Under the pieces are notes generated by a model. The model saw only the letters and a program-made list of their open reading frames with translations, did no database searches and was not told the DNA's origin. Shown in pieces: positions 28,136 to 37,428 of a stretch of DNA of 64,000 nt. A program made the position numbers and the translations under genes. Source of the DNA: Aliarcobacter sp. (GTDB lineage Bacteria; Campylobacterota; Campylobacteria; Campylobacterales; Arcobacteraceae); contig JAQTXB010000011.1 in assembly GCA_028688995.1 (NCBI GenBank), forward strand, positions 1-64,000, given 5' to 3'. The stretch's first letter is position 1. Each line of letters starts with the position of its first letter.

Positions 28136-28911
28136 CATCTAAACCATAAAGTACAAAGATTTTTATATACGATTTTAAAATGATTTAATTTTTGTAAATG
28201 ATCTTTTTTATAGTGATTAAAATAGTTTCGTAATATTAATTTTTCATCTTTTTTATTTAATGAAAACTCCACACAAATTGAAGCTAAATCAAAAAATCTA
28301 TCATTTAATCCAGCATATTCCCAATCAATTATTTTAATAGAGTTATTTCTAAATATTATATTTTTAGGATTTAAATCATGGTGAGTTAGTACTAAATCTT
28401 GTTTATATCTTTTTAGTAAAAATAGGTTTCTAAAGGACTCTTTTATTAGTTTTTTACTTCTAAAATCATCTAAACTTTTATCATAATTTAGTAAATCTTT
28501 TTTTAAATTATAAGGTTTTTGATCTATTTTAAATTTATGAAACTTTTTTATTTTTAAAACTAAGTTTTTCAGTTCTAAAGTTGATAATTCAGTTTTATGA
28601 AGTCCTTTTTCATACTCATAAATCATAAAGTTTTCATTTAAAAATATAGGTTTTGAAGCTATATTTTTTTTATAAGCTTTTTTTTGAATTTCATATTCAA
28701 ACTTACGACTTATATTTACACTTTCATTTGATTTGAAAACTCTTATTACATAGGATTTTGATGATGTTTTTAGAAGATAACTTATGTTATTAAAACCTTG
28801 ATTTTTTAATAACTCAAGGTTTAATAACTCATCTTTAAATATATTGTAACTTCTAAGCAGTTCTAAGTTCAAGATTTTCGTACTCTTTTTTCCAGTTATT
28901 GTATGCAACAA
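28129..28911 (-). CDS. Choline/aminoglycoside-type phosphotransferase
   Basis: Up to 260 residues. The catalytic loop is LTHHDLNPKNII (Brenner motif, catalytic Asp) and the metal-binding segment is IKIIDWEYAG, as in choline, thiamine and aminoglycoside kinases. With the upstream gene being PnuC-like, a kinase that traps an imported vitamin or nucleoside (thiamine or nicotinamide riboside type) is a fair inference. Drug resistance is not suggested by context. The ATG at 28911 lies 59 bp inside pnuC, and a TTG at 28872 would shorten the overlap to 20 bp; the fold seems to start after residue 25, so either is possible. Confidence 0.75.
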   Translation of the reverse strand: MLHTITGKKSTKILNLELLRSYNIFKDELLNLELLKNQGFNNISYLLKTSSKSYVIRVFKSNESVNISRKFEYEIQKKAYKKNIASKPIFLNENFMIYEYEKGLHKTELSTLELKNLVLKIKKFHKFKIDQKPYNLKKDLLNYDKSLDDFRSKKLIKESFRNLFLLKRYKQDLVLTHHDLNPKNIIFRNNSIKIIDWEYAGLNDRFFDLASICVEFSLNKKDEKLILRNYFNHYKKDHLQKLNHFKIVYKNLCTLWFRCY

Positions 28912-29434
28912 AAGCTAAAATAGTATATAAAGCAAATAAAACAGCTGTTAAATAAAACCCTTTATTTATATAAATATAGATTGAAACGCTATCTATTACA
29001 ATCCAATAAAGCCAGTTTTCTAACACTTTTTTTGTAAGTGTATAAGTTGTAAATATTGCAAATACCGTTGTAAATGTATCCAAATAAGCATAATCAGCAC
29101 TTGTATAATTTGCCATTATGTAGCCTAAAACAAGTGATAAAACAATAAGTGCTAAAATAATTTGTATGTTTTTAGTCAAACCATAGGTTGATATTTCTAA
29201 TTCAATATTTTGATTTTTAATATTTCCATATTTCCATGAATACCAACCATAAACAGCCATTATTAAATAAAAAATATTTAAAGCACTATCCATTAAAAGT
29301 GAAGCATCAAAAAATAAAATACTATAAATCAAAGTACTTATAAATGCAGCAGGCCAACACCATAAGCTTTGTTTTATTGCTAATATAAGATATGAAACCG
29401 ATAAAAATACAGCTAACATTTCCCAAGAAGTCAT
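28853..29434 (-). CDS. pnuC: PnuC-family vitamin transporter
   Basis: A 193-residue membrane protein with about seven hydrophobic segments and the family signature WxxW in YGWYSWKYG. It also has WCWPAAFISTLIYSILFF and the C-terminal NWLYWIVIDSVSIYIYI, which holds polar residues of the substrate site. PnuC proteins move nicotinamide riboside, and relatives (PnuT, PnuX) move thiamine or riboflavin, by facilitated diffusion followed by phosphorylation. The overlapping kinase gene would do the trapping. The exact vitamin cannot be told from sequence. Confidence 0.85.
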   Translation of the reverse strand: MTSWEMLAVFLSVSYLILAIKQSLWCWPAAFISTLIYSILFFDASLLMDSALNIFYLIMAVYGWYSWKYGNIKNQNIELEISTYGLTKNIQIILALIVLSLVLGYIMANYTSADYAYLDTFTTVFAIFTTYTLTKKVLENWLYWIVIDSVSIYIYINKGFYLTAVLFALYTILAFVAYNNWKKEYENLELRTA

Positions 29435-29485
29435 GTATCCTATTGCTTCTTGGATGTTATTTATAAAATTTTCTATTGTTTATCC

Positions 29486-30031
29486 TTATTTTAAAAGTTT
29501 TTTGATGTCATCTTCAATTGATTCAGGACTTGATGCACTTCCATATCTATCTACAACAGTTCCATTTTTATCTACTAAAAACTTTGTAAAATTCCATTTT
29601 ATATTTTCAGTTCCTAAAATCCCTTTTTGATTTGATTTTAAAAAAGTATATAAAGGTGATTCATTTTCACCATTTACATCTATTTTTGCAAACATATCAA
29701 AGTTTACACCAAAGTTTATTGTACAAAAATCTTTGATTCTTTCATTTGATTCAGGTTCTTGATTTGCAAATTGATTTGAGGGAAATCCTAAAACCATAAA
29801 ATCATTATTTTTATATTTTTCAAAAAGATTTTCCAATCCTTCGTATTGACCTGTAAATCCACAACGACTCGCTACGTTTACTATTAAAAGAACTTTTCCT
29901 TTGTACTTTGACATTGAAATCTCTTGTCCATCTATTGTTTTTACGTTTATATCGTAAATACTCATTTTATTTTCCTTTGCATTTATCCAATTAAAAGCCA
30001 GTACAAAAGCTAATATTATTTTTAAAAACAT
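29486..30031 (-). CDS. Glutathione peroxidase-family protein, exported
   Basis: A 181-residue thiol peroxidase. A signal-like N-terminus (about 1-18, MFLKIILAFVLAFNW) is followed by the catalytic Cys in VNVASRCGFTGQYEGLE, the Gln in GFPSNQFANQEP and the Trp/Asn in IKWNFTKFLV. It has Cys rather than selenocysteine and probably uses thioredoxin, like bacterial BtuE or Gpx. It would remove hydrogen or lipid peroxides in the periplasm. Its start faces that of the MCP at 30241, with 209 bp between that contain a palindrome at 30118-30131. Confidence 0.9.
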   Translation of the reverse strand: MFLKIILAFVLAFNWINAKENKMSIYDINVKTIDGQEISMSKYKGKVLLIVNVASRCGFTGQYEGLENLFEKYKNNDFMVLGFPSNQFANQEPESNERIKDFCTINFGVNFDMFAKIDVNGENESPLYTFLKSNQKGILGTENIKWNFTKFLVDKNGTVVDRYGSASSPESIEDDIKKLLK

Positions 30032-30117
30032 ATTATTCCTTTATTTTGATTAATTTTAATTAAGACAAATTCTATCCAGTTTTATTTCTAGTTTAAATTA
30101 AATACTTTGTTTATATA

Positions 30118-30131
30118 TATACAATTGTATA
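30118..30131. promoter_or_regulatory. TATAC-AATT-GTATA palindrome before MCP
   Basis: A perfect 14-bp palindrome, 109 bp before the MCP ATG and 86 bp before the divergent peroxidase start. It is the third copy of the TATAC-N4-GTATA pattern. Because both flanking genes point away from it, it cannot be a terminator, which supports a regulatory role. Confidence 0.5.
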
Positions 30132-30240
30132 AAAAGTACTATATCTAGAAGCTATATTTTTTAATTTAATTGATATTATTTTATTACAAGAAAGAATTAT
30201 TTTTTATATAATTCAATATTTAAATATTCAAGGAACAGTA

Positions 30241-32535
30241 ATGAACAAATTAAATTTTGGAACAAAGTTATTATTGATTTTAGTTTCAATAAGTATAGTT
30301 TCTCTTAGTTTGATGATATATATCGTAACTTCATATTCTTATGAAAACTCAAGAGATGATGCTCAACATTATATAAATGAATTAGCTAAAAAAAATGCTT
30401 TAGATATTAGAAATACTTTAGATAAAGCTATTGTTATTTCAAATACAATTGCAAATAAATATGAAAGTACTATTTCTCACCATGAAAAACTATCTAAAGA
30501 AGGGACAATAAAATATTTTAAATCTCTTTTAGAACAAAATAAATTTATTTTAGGTGTTTGGTTTACTTTTGAAGATGGAACACTATTTTATGAAAAAAAT
30601 GATGGAACAGATAAAGAAAATTATTATACTAAAAAAGGTCAATTTCAACCTTATGTTGTAAGAAATTCAGATGGTTCTTTCACAATAGAGCCATCTGCGG
30701 ATTTTGATTTAAACTCTGAGTGGATAAATCGTCCATTTACAAACAAACAAGTTTCTATTACTGAACCATATAATTATGAGATAAATGGAAAAAAAGTTCT
30801 TTTAACTACAGTATCTTCTCCTGTATATTATCAAGGTAAATTTATAGGTGCTGTAGGAGTAGATTTCTCTTTAGAATCATTTAATAAAAAAGTTAATGAA
30901 ATTAAATTATTTGAAACAGGATACGGAACAATTATTGATTCTTATGGAAAAGTGATTAGTCATGCTAATTCTGAGAATTTAGGAAAAAGTTTAAAAGATT
31001 TAACTACAAATGAGAATATTTTAAAATCACTAGAAATGACTAAAAAAGGTGAAGATTATTCATATCTTGCAGAAAATTTAAAAAGTGGAGTATCTTCATA
31101 CTCTTATGCTTATCCTTTTGAATTTGGTGAAACAAAGAATTATTGGACATTTATAGCAACTGTACCTGAAATAGAGTATTTAGAAAAATCAAATTTTATT
31201 AGAAATTTTTCTATTATTTCAGGTTTGATAGTATTGTTAATTATTATTCTTGTATTAATTTATAGTATGAAAGTTTTAAATAAAAATTTAACAACTATAA
31301 AAGATGGATTATTAGATTTTTTCTCATATTTAAACAAAGAGACAAAAACTGCAAATTTGATAAAAGTAAATTCTGAAGATGAATTTGGTCAAATGGCAAA
31401 TATGATAAATGAAAATATTAAAAAAACTGAGAGTTTAATTATTCAAGATAATAATTTAATTGAAGATGTAAAAAGAGTTGTAAATGAAGTAAAAGATGGG
31501 AAATTTAGTAAAAGAATAGAAAAATCTACTGAAAATGAGAATCTTGAAGAGTTAAAAGATACATTTAATGAGATGTTAGAAACAACTAAAAATTCTGTTT
31601 GTGAAGATATAAATAAAGTAATAAAAGTTTTAAATAATTTTGCAAAACTTGACTTTAGCGGAAGAATTGAAGATAAAGGGAATATTGCAGTTGGTATAAA
31701 TAATTTAGCTGAAATAATCAATAAAATGCTAATAGAAAATAAATCAAATGGACTAACATTAGATGAAAGTTCTGATATTCTTTTAAAAAATGTAGATAAA
31801 TTAAATCTAAGCTCAAATGAAGCAGCTGCATCTTTAGAAGAAACGGCAGCAGCCTTAGAAGAGATTACATCAAATATAAGAAATAATACTCAAAATATAG
31901 CAAAAATGGCGAGTTATTCAAATAATGTAACAAAATCTGCAAATGATGGTGAAAAACTAGCAAATAAAACAACTCAGTCAATGGATGAGATAAATACTCA
32001 AGTAAATCTAATTAATGAAGCAATAACTGTTATTGATCAAATAGCATTTCAAACAAATATTCTTTCACTAAACGCAGCTGTTGAAGCAGCAACCGCAGGA
32101 GAAGCTGGTAAAGGATTTGCAGTTGTTGCAGCTGAAGTGAGAAACCTAGCTTCAAGAAGTGCAGAAGCAGCTAAAGAGATAAAAACTATAGTAGAAAATG
32201 CAACAAAAAAAGCGAATGAAGGAAAAGAGATAGCAAATCATATGATAGAGGGATATAAAGAGTTAAATCAAAATATTTCTCAAACAATAAATCTTATTTC
32301 AGATATAGAAATGTCAAGTAAAGAACAGTTAATGGGGATAGAGCAAATAAATGATGCAGTAACACAACTTGACCAACAAACACAACAAAATGCAGCAGTT
32401 GCAAGTCAAACACACGATGTAGCTGTAATAACAGATGAAATTGCAAAATTAATAGTAAGTGATGCAAATGCAAAAGAGTTTGTAGGTAAAAATGAAGTTA
32501 AAGCAAAAGATATAAAAGTTAATAAAAAATATTAA
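30241..32535 (+). CDS. Methyl-accepting chemotaxis protein with dCache sensor
   Basis: A 764-residue chemoreceptor. TM1 is at about 8-28 and the periplasmic part (about 30-315) is a double Cache: [18 protein letters not shown], then [19 protein letters not shown] and [14 protein letters not shown]2 is at about 323-343, then come a HAMP-like linker and the signalling hairpin with the conserved tip [20 protein letters not shown] and [15 protein letters not shown] near residues 600-640. dCache sensors usually bind amino acids or organic acids. There is no C-terminal CheR-binding pentapeptide. The signalling part is very similar to that of the MCP at 37429, so both likely join one array. Confidence 0.95.
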   Translation: MNKLNFGTKLLLILVSISIVSLSLMIYIVTSYSYENSRDDAQHYINELAKKNALDIRNTLDKAIVISNTIANKYESTISHHEKLSKEGTIKYFKSLLEQNKFILGVWFTFEDGTLFYEKNDGTDKENYYTKKGQFQPYVVRNSDGSFTIEPSADFDLNSEWINRPFTNKQVSITEPYNYEINGKKVLLTTVSSPVYYQGKFIGAVGVDFSLESFNKKVNEIKLFETGYGTIIDSYGKVISHANSENLGKSLKDLTTNENILKSLEMTKKGEDYSYLAENLKSGVSSYSYAYPFEFGETKNYWTFIATVPEIEYLEKSNFIRNFSIISGLIVLLIIILVLIYSMKVLNKNLTTIKDGLLDFFSYLNKETKTANLIKVNSEDEFGQMANMINENIKKTESLIIQDNNLIEDVKRVVNEVKDGKFSKRIEKSTENENLEELKDTFNEMLETTKNSVCEDINKVIKVLNNFAKLDFSGRIEDKGNIAVGINNLAEIINKMLIENKSNGLTLDESSDILLKNVDKLNLSSNEAAASLEETAAALEEITSNIRNNTQNIAKMASYSNNVTKSANDGEKLANKTTQSMDEINTQVNLINEAITVIDQIAFQTNILSLNAAVEAATAGEAGKGFAVVAAEVRNLASRSAEAAKEIKTIVENATKKANEGKEIANHMIEGYKELNQNISQTINLISDIEMSSKEQLMGIEQINDAVTQLDQQTQQNAAVASQTHDVAVITDEIAKLIVSDANAKEFVGKNEVKAKDIKVNKKY

Positions 32536-32613
32536 TTATCTTTATTTATACACTTTTTTGTAAAAGATTTTTTAATTATTAGCTAGAATAAAATAAAAAT
32601 AAAAAGGAATACT

Positions 32614-33309
32614 GTGTACAAAAAGTTAGAAGTATTAAATAAAATTGAACATAAAAATAAAGGTGTATTGGAAGTTACTGATTTTTTATATTCAAAAAAT
32701 CTAATAAATGCACCTATTGCAATATCTGAATTTTTTGAGGCTTGTAAAAATTATCCAATATTTTTTAGTAAAGATAAAGATGGAAAATGGTTTTCAACAG
32801 TTCTTTTAGGTTATAAAGAGAATGAAAATTTATTTGTAGATGAAAAAGGTGTTTGGAAAGAGTTACACTATATTCCAGCTTTTGTAAGAAGTTATCCATT
32901 TATTTTATCAAATAACACTGAAAGAAAAGAGTTGTTATTAGCTGTTGAAAAAGAGTCTTTAACTGAGAGTGAAACTTCGAAAAAACTGTTCGATGAAAAT
33001 GGGAATAATAGTGAGTTTTTAAATGGTGTTTTAGGTTTTTTAAATCAATTTTATAGCGATACTTTATCAACTTCTGAGTTTATAAAACAGTTAGAAGAGT
33101 GGGAATTATTAGAAGAAAAAGTTGCAAATGTTGTTAATAGTAAAAATGAAAAATTTAGTTTAAATGGCTTTTTTGTTGTAAATGAAGAGAAATTAAAACA
33201 TTTAAGTAAAAAGAAAAAAGATGATATTTGTGCAAAAAATGCTTATGCTTTAATCACAGCTCATTTAATTTCACTTTCAAATATTCATAAACTTGGAAGT
33301 ATCAAGTAA
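32614..33309 (+). CDS. SapC family protein
   Basis: A 231-residue protein with the SapC pattern: VTDFLYSKNLINAPIAISEF, VLLGYKENENLFVDEKGVWK, YIPAFVRSYPFILS and NGFFVVNEEKL. Named after an S-layer-associated gene of Campylobacter fetus, the family has no proven biochemical function. It has no signal peptide. The start is GTG (32614) with AAGGAA upstream. It lies between the MCP and the convergent response regulator. Confidence 0.85.
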   Translation: MYKKLEVLNKIEHKNKGVLEVTDFLYSKNLINAPIAISEFFEACKNYPIFFSKDKDGKWFSTVLLGYKENENLFVDEKGVWKELHYIPAFVRSYPFILSNNTERKELLLAVEKESLTESETSKKLFDENGNNSEFLNGVLGFLNQFYSDTLSTSEFIKQLEEWELLEEKVANVVNSKNEKFSLNGFFVVNEEKLKHLSKKKKDDICAKNAYALITAHLISLSNIHKLGSIK

Positions 33310-33317
33310 TTACTTTT

Positions 33318-33346
33318 GTTGGCTATTTAATTAATTTATAGCCAAC
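33318..33346. terminator. Inverted repeat at convergent gene ends
   Basis: GTTGGCTAT (33318-33326) and ATAGCCAAC (33338-33346) form a perfect 9-bp stem around an AT loop. It lies between the sapC-like stop (33309) and runs into the last codons of the minus-strand response regulator. The stem is good but no T-run follows on either strand, so the terminator call is tentative. Confidence 0.4.
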
Positions 33347-33985
33347 GCCCCTTAAATTTAAAATCATTCCATTTTTTAGTTTTTTCTTTAATTTATGAAC
33401 TATTGTTCTCATACTTACAGCTTCCATCTCTTTGCTATCCCAAACATATTCGTGAATCATCTCATTTGTAACTGTGTTATTTATATTTTTTACAAGAAGG
33501 CTTAAAAGTAGTTTTTCTTTACTTGTTAGTTCTATTTCATGGTTTGATTTATATAAAGTTTGCTCTAGCAGATTAAAAGAGAAGTCATAACCCAAATCTA
33601 TTAAAAAGTCACTATTTTCATCTTTTTTTATGTGACTTAAATGGTATTGGATTCGTAAAAACAACTCTTCAAAATCAAAGGGTTTTTTAATATAATCGTT
33701 ACATCCTAAAGTGTATGATTTTTTAATATTTTCTATGTCAATTTCTGCACTTATCATAATAATTGGGACATTTAAATCATCTTTTCTAATGAACTCTAAA
33801 ACTTTATGTCCATCAAATCCTAAAACATTTAAATCTAAAATATATAAATCATGTTTGCTATTTAATATAGCATCAACAGCTTTATAACCATCGGTGAAAC
33901 TATCCACAAAAAAACCTCTATTTTGTAAAGAGAGTTTTATGATTTTATTTAATGCAAAATCATCTTCAAGTAAAAATATTTTCAT
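33323..33985 (-). CDS. OmpR-family response regulator
   Basis: A 220-residue regulator. The REC domain (about 1-115) has the Asp in DLYILDLNVLGFDG and the Lys in NDYIKKPFDFEE. The winged-helix DNA-binding domain (about 125-220) has IELTSKEKLLLSLLV, the recognition helix SMRTIVHKLKKKL and the wing LRGVGYKLIK. Its start overlaps the stop of the soluble REC-kinase gene by 4 bp, so the two form a pair. The target genes are unknown; the nearby hybrid kinase at 35109 is a candidate. Confidence 0.93.
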   Translation of the reverse strand: MKIFLLEDDFALNKIIKLSLQNRGFFVDSFTDGYKAVDAILNSKHDLYILDLNVLGFDGHKVLEFIRKDDLNVPIIMISAEIDIENIKKSYTLGCNDYIKKPFDFEELFLRIQYHLSHIKKDENSDFLIDLGYDFSFNLLEQTLYKSNHEIELTSKEKLLLSLLVKNINNTVTNEMIHEYVWDSKEMEAVSMRTIVHKLKKKLKNGMILNLRGVGYKLIK

Positions 33986-35043
33986 CTATTCTCCTTGTAA
34001 ATTAGATTTTTTGGAAAAATATAGGTAAATGATGTTTGGTTGTTTTGTGAAGTTACAAGGATTTCTATTTCATATTTATCGCAAATCTCTTTTACGATAT
34101 TTAATCCTAATCCAAAACCTACATTTTTATCTTTTTGTTGATAATAGGCATTAAAAATCGCTTTTGTATCAGCGATTTGTATTCCTTCATTTTTTATTTC
34201 AAGTTTATAAATATCTTCTTTTTTTTCTAAAATAATATCTATATTTGAGTCTTCAAAAGAGTATTTTATAGCATTTGAAAGGGTGTTATCAATAACTCTT
34301 TCTAATTCATAAGAATCCATAAAAATATCAAACTCTTCATGAATATCTAAACTCATATCAATATTTTTTACATTTGCCATTTCATCAAAAAAAGCCAATC
34401 TTGAAGATAAAAATCGCATCAAATTAATATGTGACATTTGAGAAACTCTTTTCTCTTTTTTACTTAGATAATATAAATCATTGTAGATTGAAGATAGTGA
34501 TTTTGCAGAAGCTTTTATTGTTTCAAACTCCTCTTTATGTCCTAAGTTTGATTCTAAATTATCAATATTTAAACTTATGATACTAAGTGGTGTATTCATT
34601 TCATGGATGATTTTTTTTAGGAAAAAATCTTGTTGTTCCAAAAGTTTTGAAATAGTTCTTTTACTCTCAAAGATATTTAATTGGGTTTTTATTCGTGCTT
34701 TTACTTCCTCTTTTTCAAAGGGTTTAGTAATATAATCAACGCCACCTTCTTCAAAGGCTTTTACTTTACTTTGAATATCATCCAAGGCACTAATAAAAAT
34801 AATAGGAATATCTTTTAAATTTTCTTCTTTCTTCAATAGTTTACATACTTCAAATCCATCAAGATTTGGCATTTTTATATCCAAAAGTATTAGATGTGGC
34901 GGATTTAGTTTTGAAGAACTTAGAGCAAAACTTGAATCCGTAGTTGCTCGAACTAAATAATCTTCCTCTTTTAAAAGGGTGTTTAAGTAGTGCAGATTCT
35001 CAGTTTTATCATCTATTATTAGTATTGTGTACTTTTTATCCAT
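33982..35043 (-). CDS. Soluble REC-histidine kinase
   Basis: A 353-residue protein with no membrane segment. An N-terminal REC domain (about 5-120, LILLDIKMPNLDGFEVCK, then YITKPFEKEE) is followed by a HisKA helix with the phospho-His in IIHEMNTPLSII and a HATPase domain. The N box is DNTLSNAIKYSF, and the G box GFGLGLNIVKEI lies near the end. Such receiver-first kinases take a signal from another kinase and pass it on. It overlaps the OmpR-type regulator by 4 bp and is divergent from the membrane hybrid kinase at 35109, so the three probably form one phosphorelay. Confidence 0.92.
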   Translation of the reverse strand: MDKKYTILIIDDKTENLHYLNTLLKEEDYLVRATTDSSFALSSSKLNPPHLILLDIKMPNLDGFEVCKLLKKEENLKDIPIIFISALDDIQSKVKAFEEGGVDYITKPFEKEEVKARIKTQLNIFESKRTISKLLEQQDFFLKKIIHEMNTPLSIISLNIDNLESNLGHKEEFETIKASAKSLSSIYNDLYYLSKKEKRVSQMSHINLMRFLSSRLAFFDEMANVKNIDMSLDIHEEFDIFMDSYELERVIDNTLSNAIKYSFEDSNIDIILEKKEDIYKLEIKNEGIQIADTKAIFNAYYQQKDKNVGFGLGLNIVKEICDKYEIEILVTSQNNQTSFTYIFPKNLIYKENR

Positions 35044-35108
35044 ATAGTTATTCTTTTTACATAATGTAGTTTGTTAAGATTATAGATAAAAATTAATTAG
35101 GATTTAGT

Positions 35109-37400
35109 TTGAAATTAAAGAAACTTTTTATGTTACTGTTTATTTTAAATACAGTTTCCTTTATTAGCGTTGCCGTTGTCATAAACAAATACCAAAAAGC
35201 CACAATAAAACTTGACGATGCATACAATATGCAGTATAAATCACTCATACTTGCCGATGAACTGAGACAAAGTAGTGATGATTTAACAAGAATGGCACGA
35301 ACTTATGTAATAACTGGGAATCCTTTATTTGAAGAACAGTATAAAACTGTTTTAGCTATACGAAATGGAGAGCTTCCAAGACCTAAAAGATACAATGGGA
35401 TTTTTTGGGATTTTCTAACCCTAAAAGACAATAATCAACCTTTACTTGATGGAGAGAAAATACCTCTTAGAGAATTGATGATTCAAGCAAATTTCCCAGA
35501 ATCAGAGTTGAATCTACTTTTTACTTCACAAAATGAGTCTGATGATTTAACAAATCTTGAACACAAAGCTATGAATGCAATAAAAGGAATTTTCCAAGAC
35601 AGAGATGGAAACTATACAATAAAAGGTGAGCCAGATTTTGCAATGGCAAGAGAACTTATGCATTCAAGTGCTTATCATTTGGCAAAAATCAGAATCATGG
35701 AACCCCTTGATAGATTTTATAAAGCCTTTGAAAATAGAACAAAACAAAAAGTTATTGAAGCAAAACAGAGTCTAAAAGAACAAGAATTTACTGTAAATGT
35801 GATTGTATTACTCTCTATAATTTTATTTTTGATGTCATTTTTTATTATTCTTTTTAGAATTATTTATCCAATTGATTTTTTGCGAAAAGTAATGCTAAAA
35901 CTTTCTCAAAATAATATGGATATTGAACTTGAAAAGAATAAATTTGATGATGAAATGGGCGATATGATTGGAGCTGTTGAGATTTTTAAAGAAAATACAG
36001 AAAAGCTAATAAGTGGTGAACAGCAACTAAAACTTGCAATTGAAGATGCAAAAAATGCGAATAAAGCAAAATCAATTTTCCTTGCTCGAATGAGCCATGA
36101 GTTACGAACTCCATTAAATGCAATTTTAGGTTTTGCAAATATTCTAAAAAAATCAATGAACGCAACAATTCAAGAAAAAGATAATCTAAATATCATCAAA
36201 AAAAGTGGTGAACATCTTTTAAATATCATAAATGAGATTTTAGAACTTTCTAAAATAGAAGCAGGAAAAATTGAGATTTACTCAAAAAACTTTGATTTTT
36301 TTGGCTTAATAAAAGAGATAGAAGATACTTTTGCTTTTAGATGTGAAGGAAAAAATTTAAAGTTTAATATAAATTTAGCAAATAATTTACCAAATTTCAT
36401 AAAAGCAGATGAACAAAGGCTTCGACAAATTCTTATAAATTTATTAGGAAACTCTTTGAAGTTCACAAATGAAGGAGAACTTTCTTTATATATTTATGCT
36501 TTAAATAACAAGCTATTTTTTGAAGTAAAAGATACGGGAATTGGTATTGATATAAAAAATCAAGAGAAAGTTTTTAAACCATTTGAGCAAGTAAAACTTG
36601 ACAATTACAGCCAACAAGGAACAGGTTTAGGTCTTGCAATTACAAAAGAGTTAATCACTTTAATGGGCGGAACTATTTATTTAAAAAGTAAAATAAACGA
36701 AGGAAGTGAGTTTTATTTTAGTATAAATTATGAAAAAGCAAATCTAGAAGAGTTAGAGATAAAATCCCAAGAAAAAGAGATTATTGGAATAAAAAAATCC
36801 CAAGATGAAAAAACAATTTTAGTGGTTGATGATATAAAAGAGAATAGGGACTTAATAGTTCAGATTTTAAGTTTTTATGGATTTAAGACTCGTGAAGCAA
36901 ATAGTGGATTAGTTGCCCTTGAAATTTTTGATAATCAAGATGAAAAAATAGATTTGATTTTTATGGATATTTTGATGGAAGAGCTTGATGGTTTAGAAAC
37001 TATGAAAATCATTAGAAAAAAAGAGAATAATTCTCATATTCCAATCATTGCACTTTCTGCAAATGTTTTTGAAGAGGACAAAAATGAAGCAATAAATGCT
37101 GGTGCAAATGATTTTTTACCAAAACCAGTTGAAGAGAAAGATATTTTATTAATACTAAAAAAATATCTAAATATTGAGTTTGAATATGAAGAAAAAGAAG
37201 AGAAAAAAATTGATTTATCAAAGGAGTTAAAAAATCTTCCAAAAGAGTTTTTTGAAAAACTAAATGAAAAAGCTCTTCTCATGGATAATGAAGCTATTTT
37301 TGAACTTTTAAAAGATTATCAGGTATCTTTTGATTTAGAGATGTATATTAAAAGTTTGATAAATGAGTTTAAATATGAGAAATTGTTGAATTTAGTTTAA
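35109..37400 (+). CDS. Membrane hybrid sensor histidine kinase
   Basis: A 763-residue protein. TM1 is at about 5-24, a helical periplasmic sensor at 25-235 (no family recognised), TM2 at about 238-258, and a HAMP region follows. The HisKA phospho-His is His330 in ARMSHELRTPLNAI. The HATPase has the N box LINLLGNSLKFTN and G boxes DTGIGID and GTGLGLAITKEL. The receiver (about 570-690) has its Asp at residue 620 in IFMDILMEELDG. A short helical tail without a clear HPt histidine follows. The start is TTG (35109). The divergent REC-kinase and OmpR regulator are the likely partners. Confidence 0.92.
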   Translation: MKLKKLFMLLFILNTVSFISVAVVINKYQKATIKLDDAYNMQYKSLILADELRQSSDDLTRMARTYVITGNPLFEEQYKTVLAIRNGELPRPKRYNGIFWDFLTLKDNNQPLLDGEKIPLRELMIQANFPESELNLLFTSQNESDDLTNLEHKAMNAIKGIFQDRDGNYTIKGEPDFAMARELMHSSAYHLAKIRIMEPLDRFYKAFENRTKQKVIEAKQSLKEQEFTVNVIVLLSIILFLMSFFIILFRIIYPIDFLRKVMLKLSQNNMDIELEKNKFDDEMGDMIGAVEIFKENTEKLISGEQQLKLAIEDAKNANKAKSIFLARMSHELRTPLNAILGFANILKKSMNATIQEKDNLNIIKKSGEHLLNIINEILELSKIEAGKIEIYSKNFDFFGLIKEIEDTFAFRCEGKNLKFNINLANNLPNFIKADEQRLRQILINLLGNSLKFTNEGELSLYIYALNNKLFFEVKDTGIGIDIKNQEKVFKPFEQVKLDNYSQQGTGLGLAITKELITLMGGTIYLKSKINEGSEFYFSINYEKANLEELEIKSQEKEIIGIKKSQDEKTILVVDDIKENRDLIVQILSFYGFKTREANSGLVALEIFDNQDEKIDLIFMDILMEELDGLETMKIIRKKENNSHIPIIALSANVFEEDKNEAINAGANDFLPKPVEEKDILLILKKYLNIEFEYEEKEEKKIDLSKELKNLPKEFFEKLNEKALLMDNEAIFELLKDYQVSFDLEMYIKSLINEFKYEKLLNLV

Positions 37401-37428
37401 TTCAACATTCTCTTATTGTTTTTGTAGT

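Noticed and set aside
28129-28911. Antibiotic resistance phosphotransferase
   Set aside because: The aminoglycoside-kinase-like motifs are shared with choline and thiamine kinases, and the pnuC neighbour points to metabolism.
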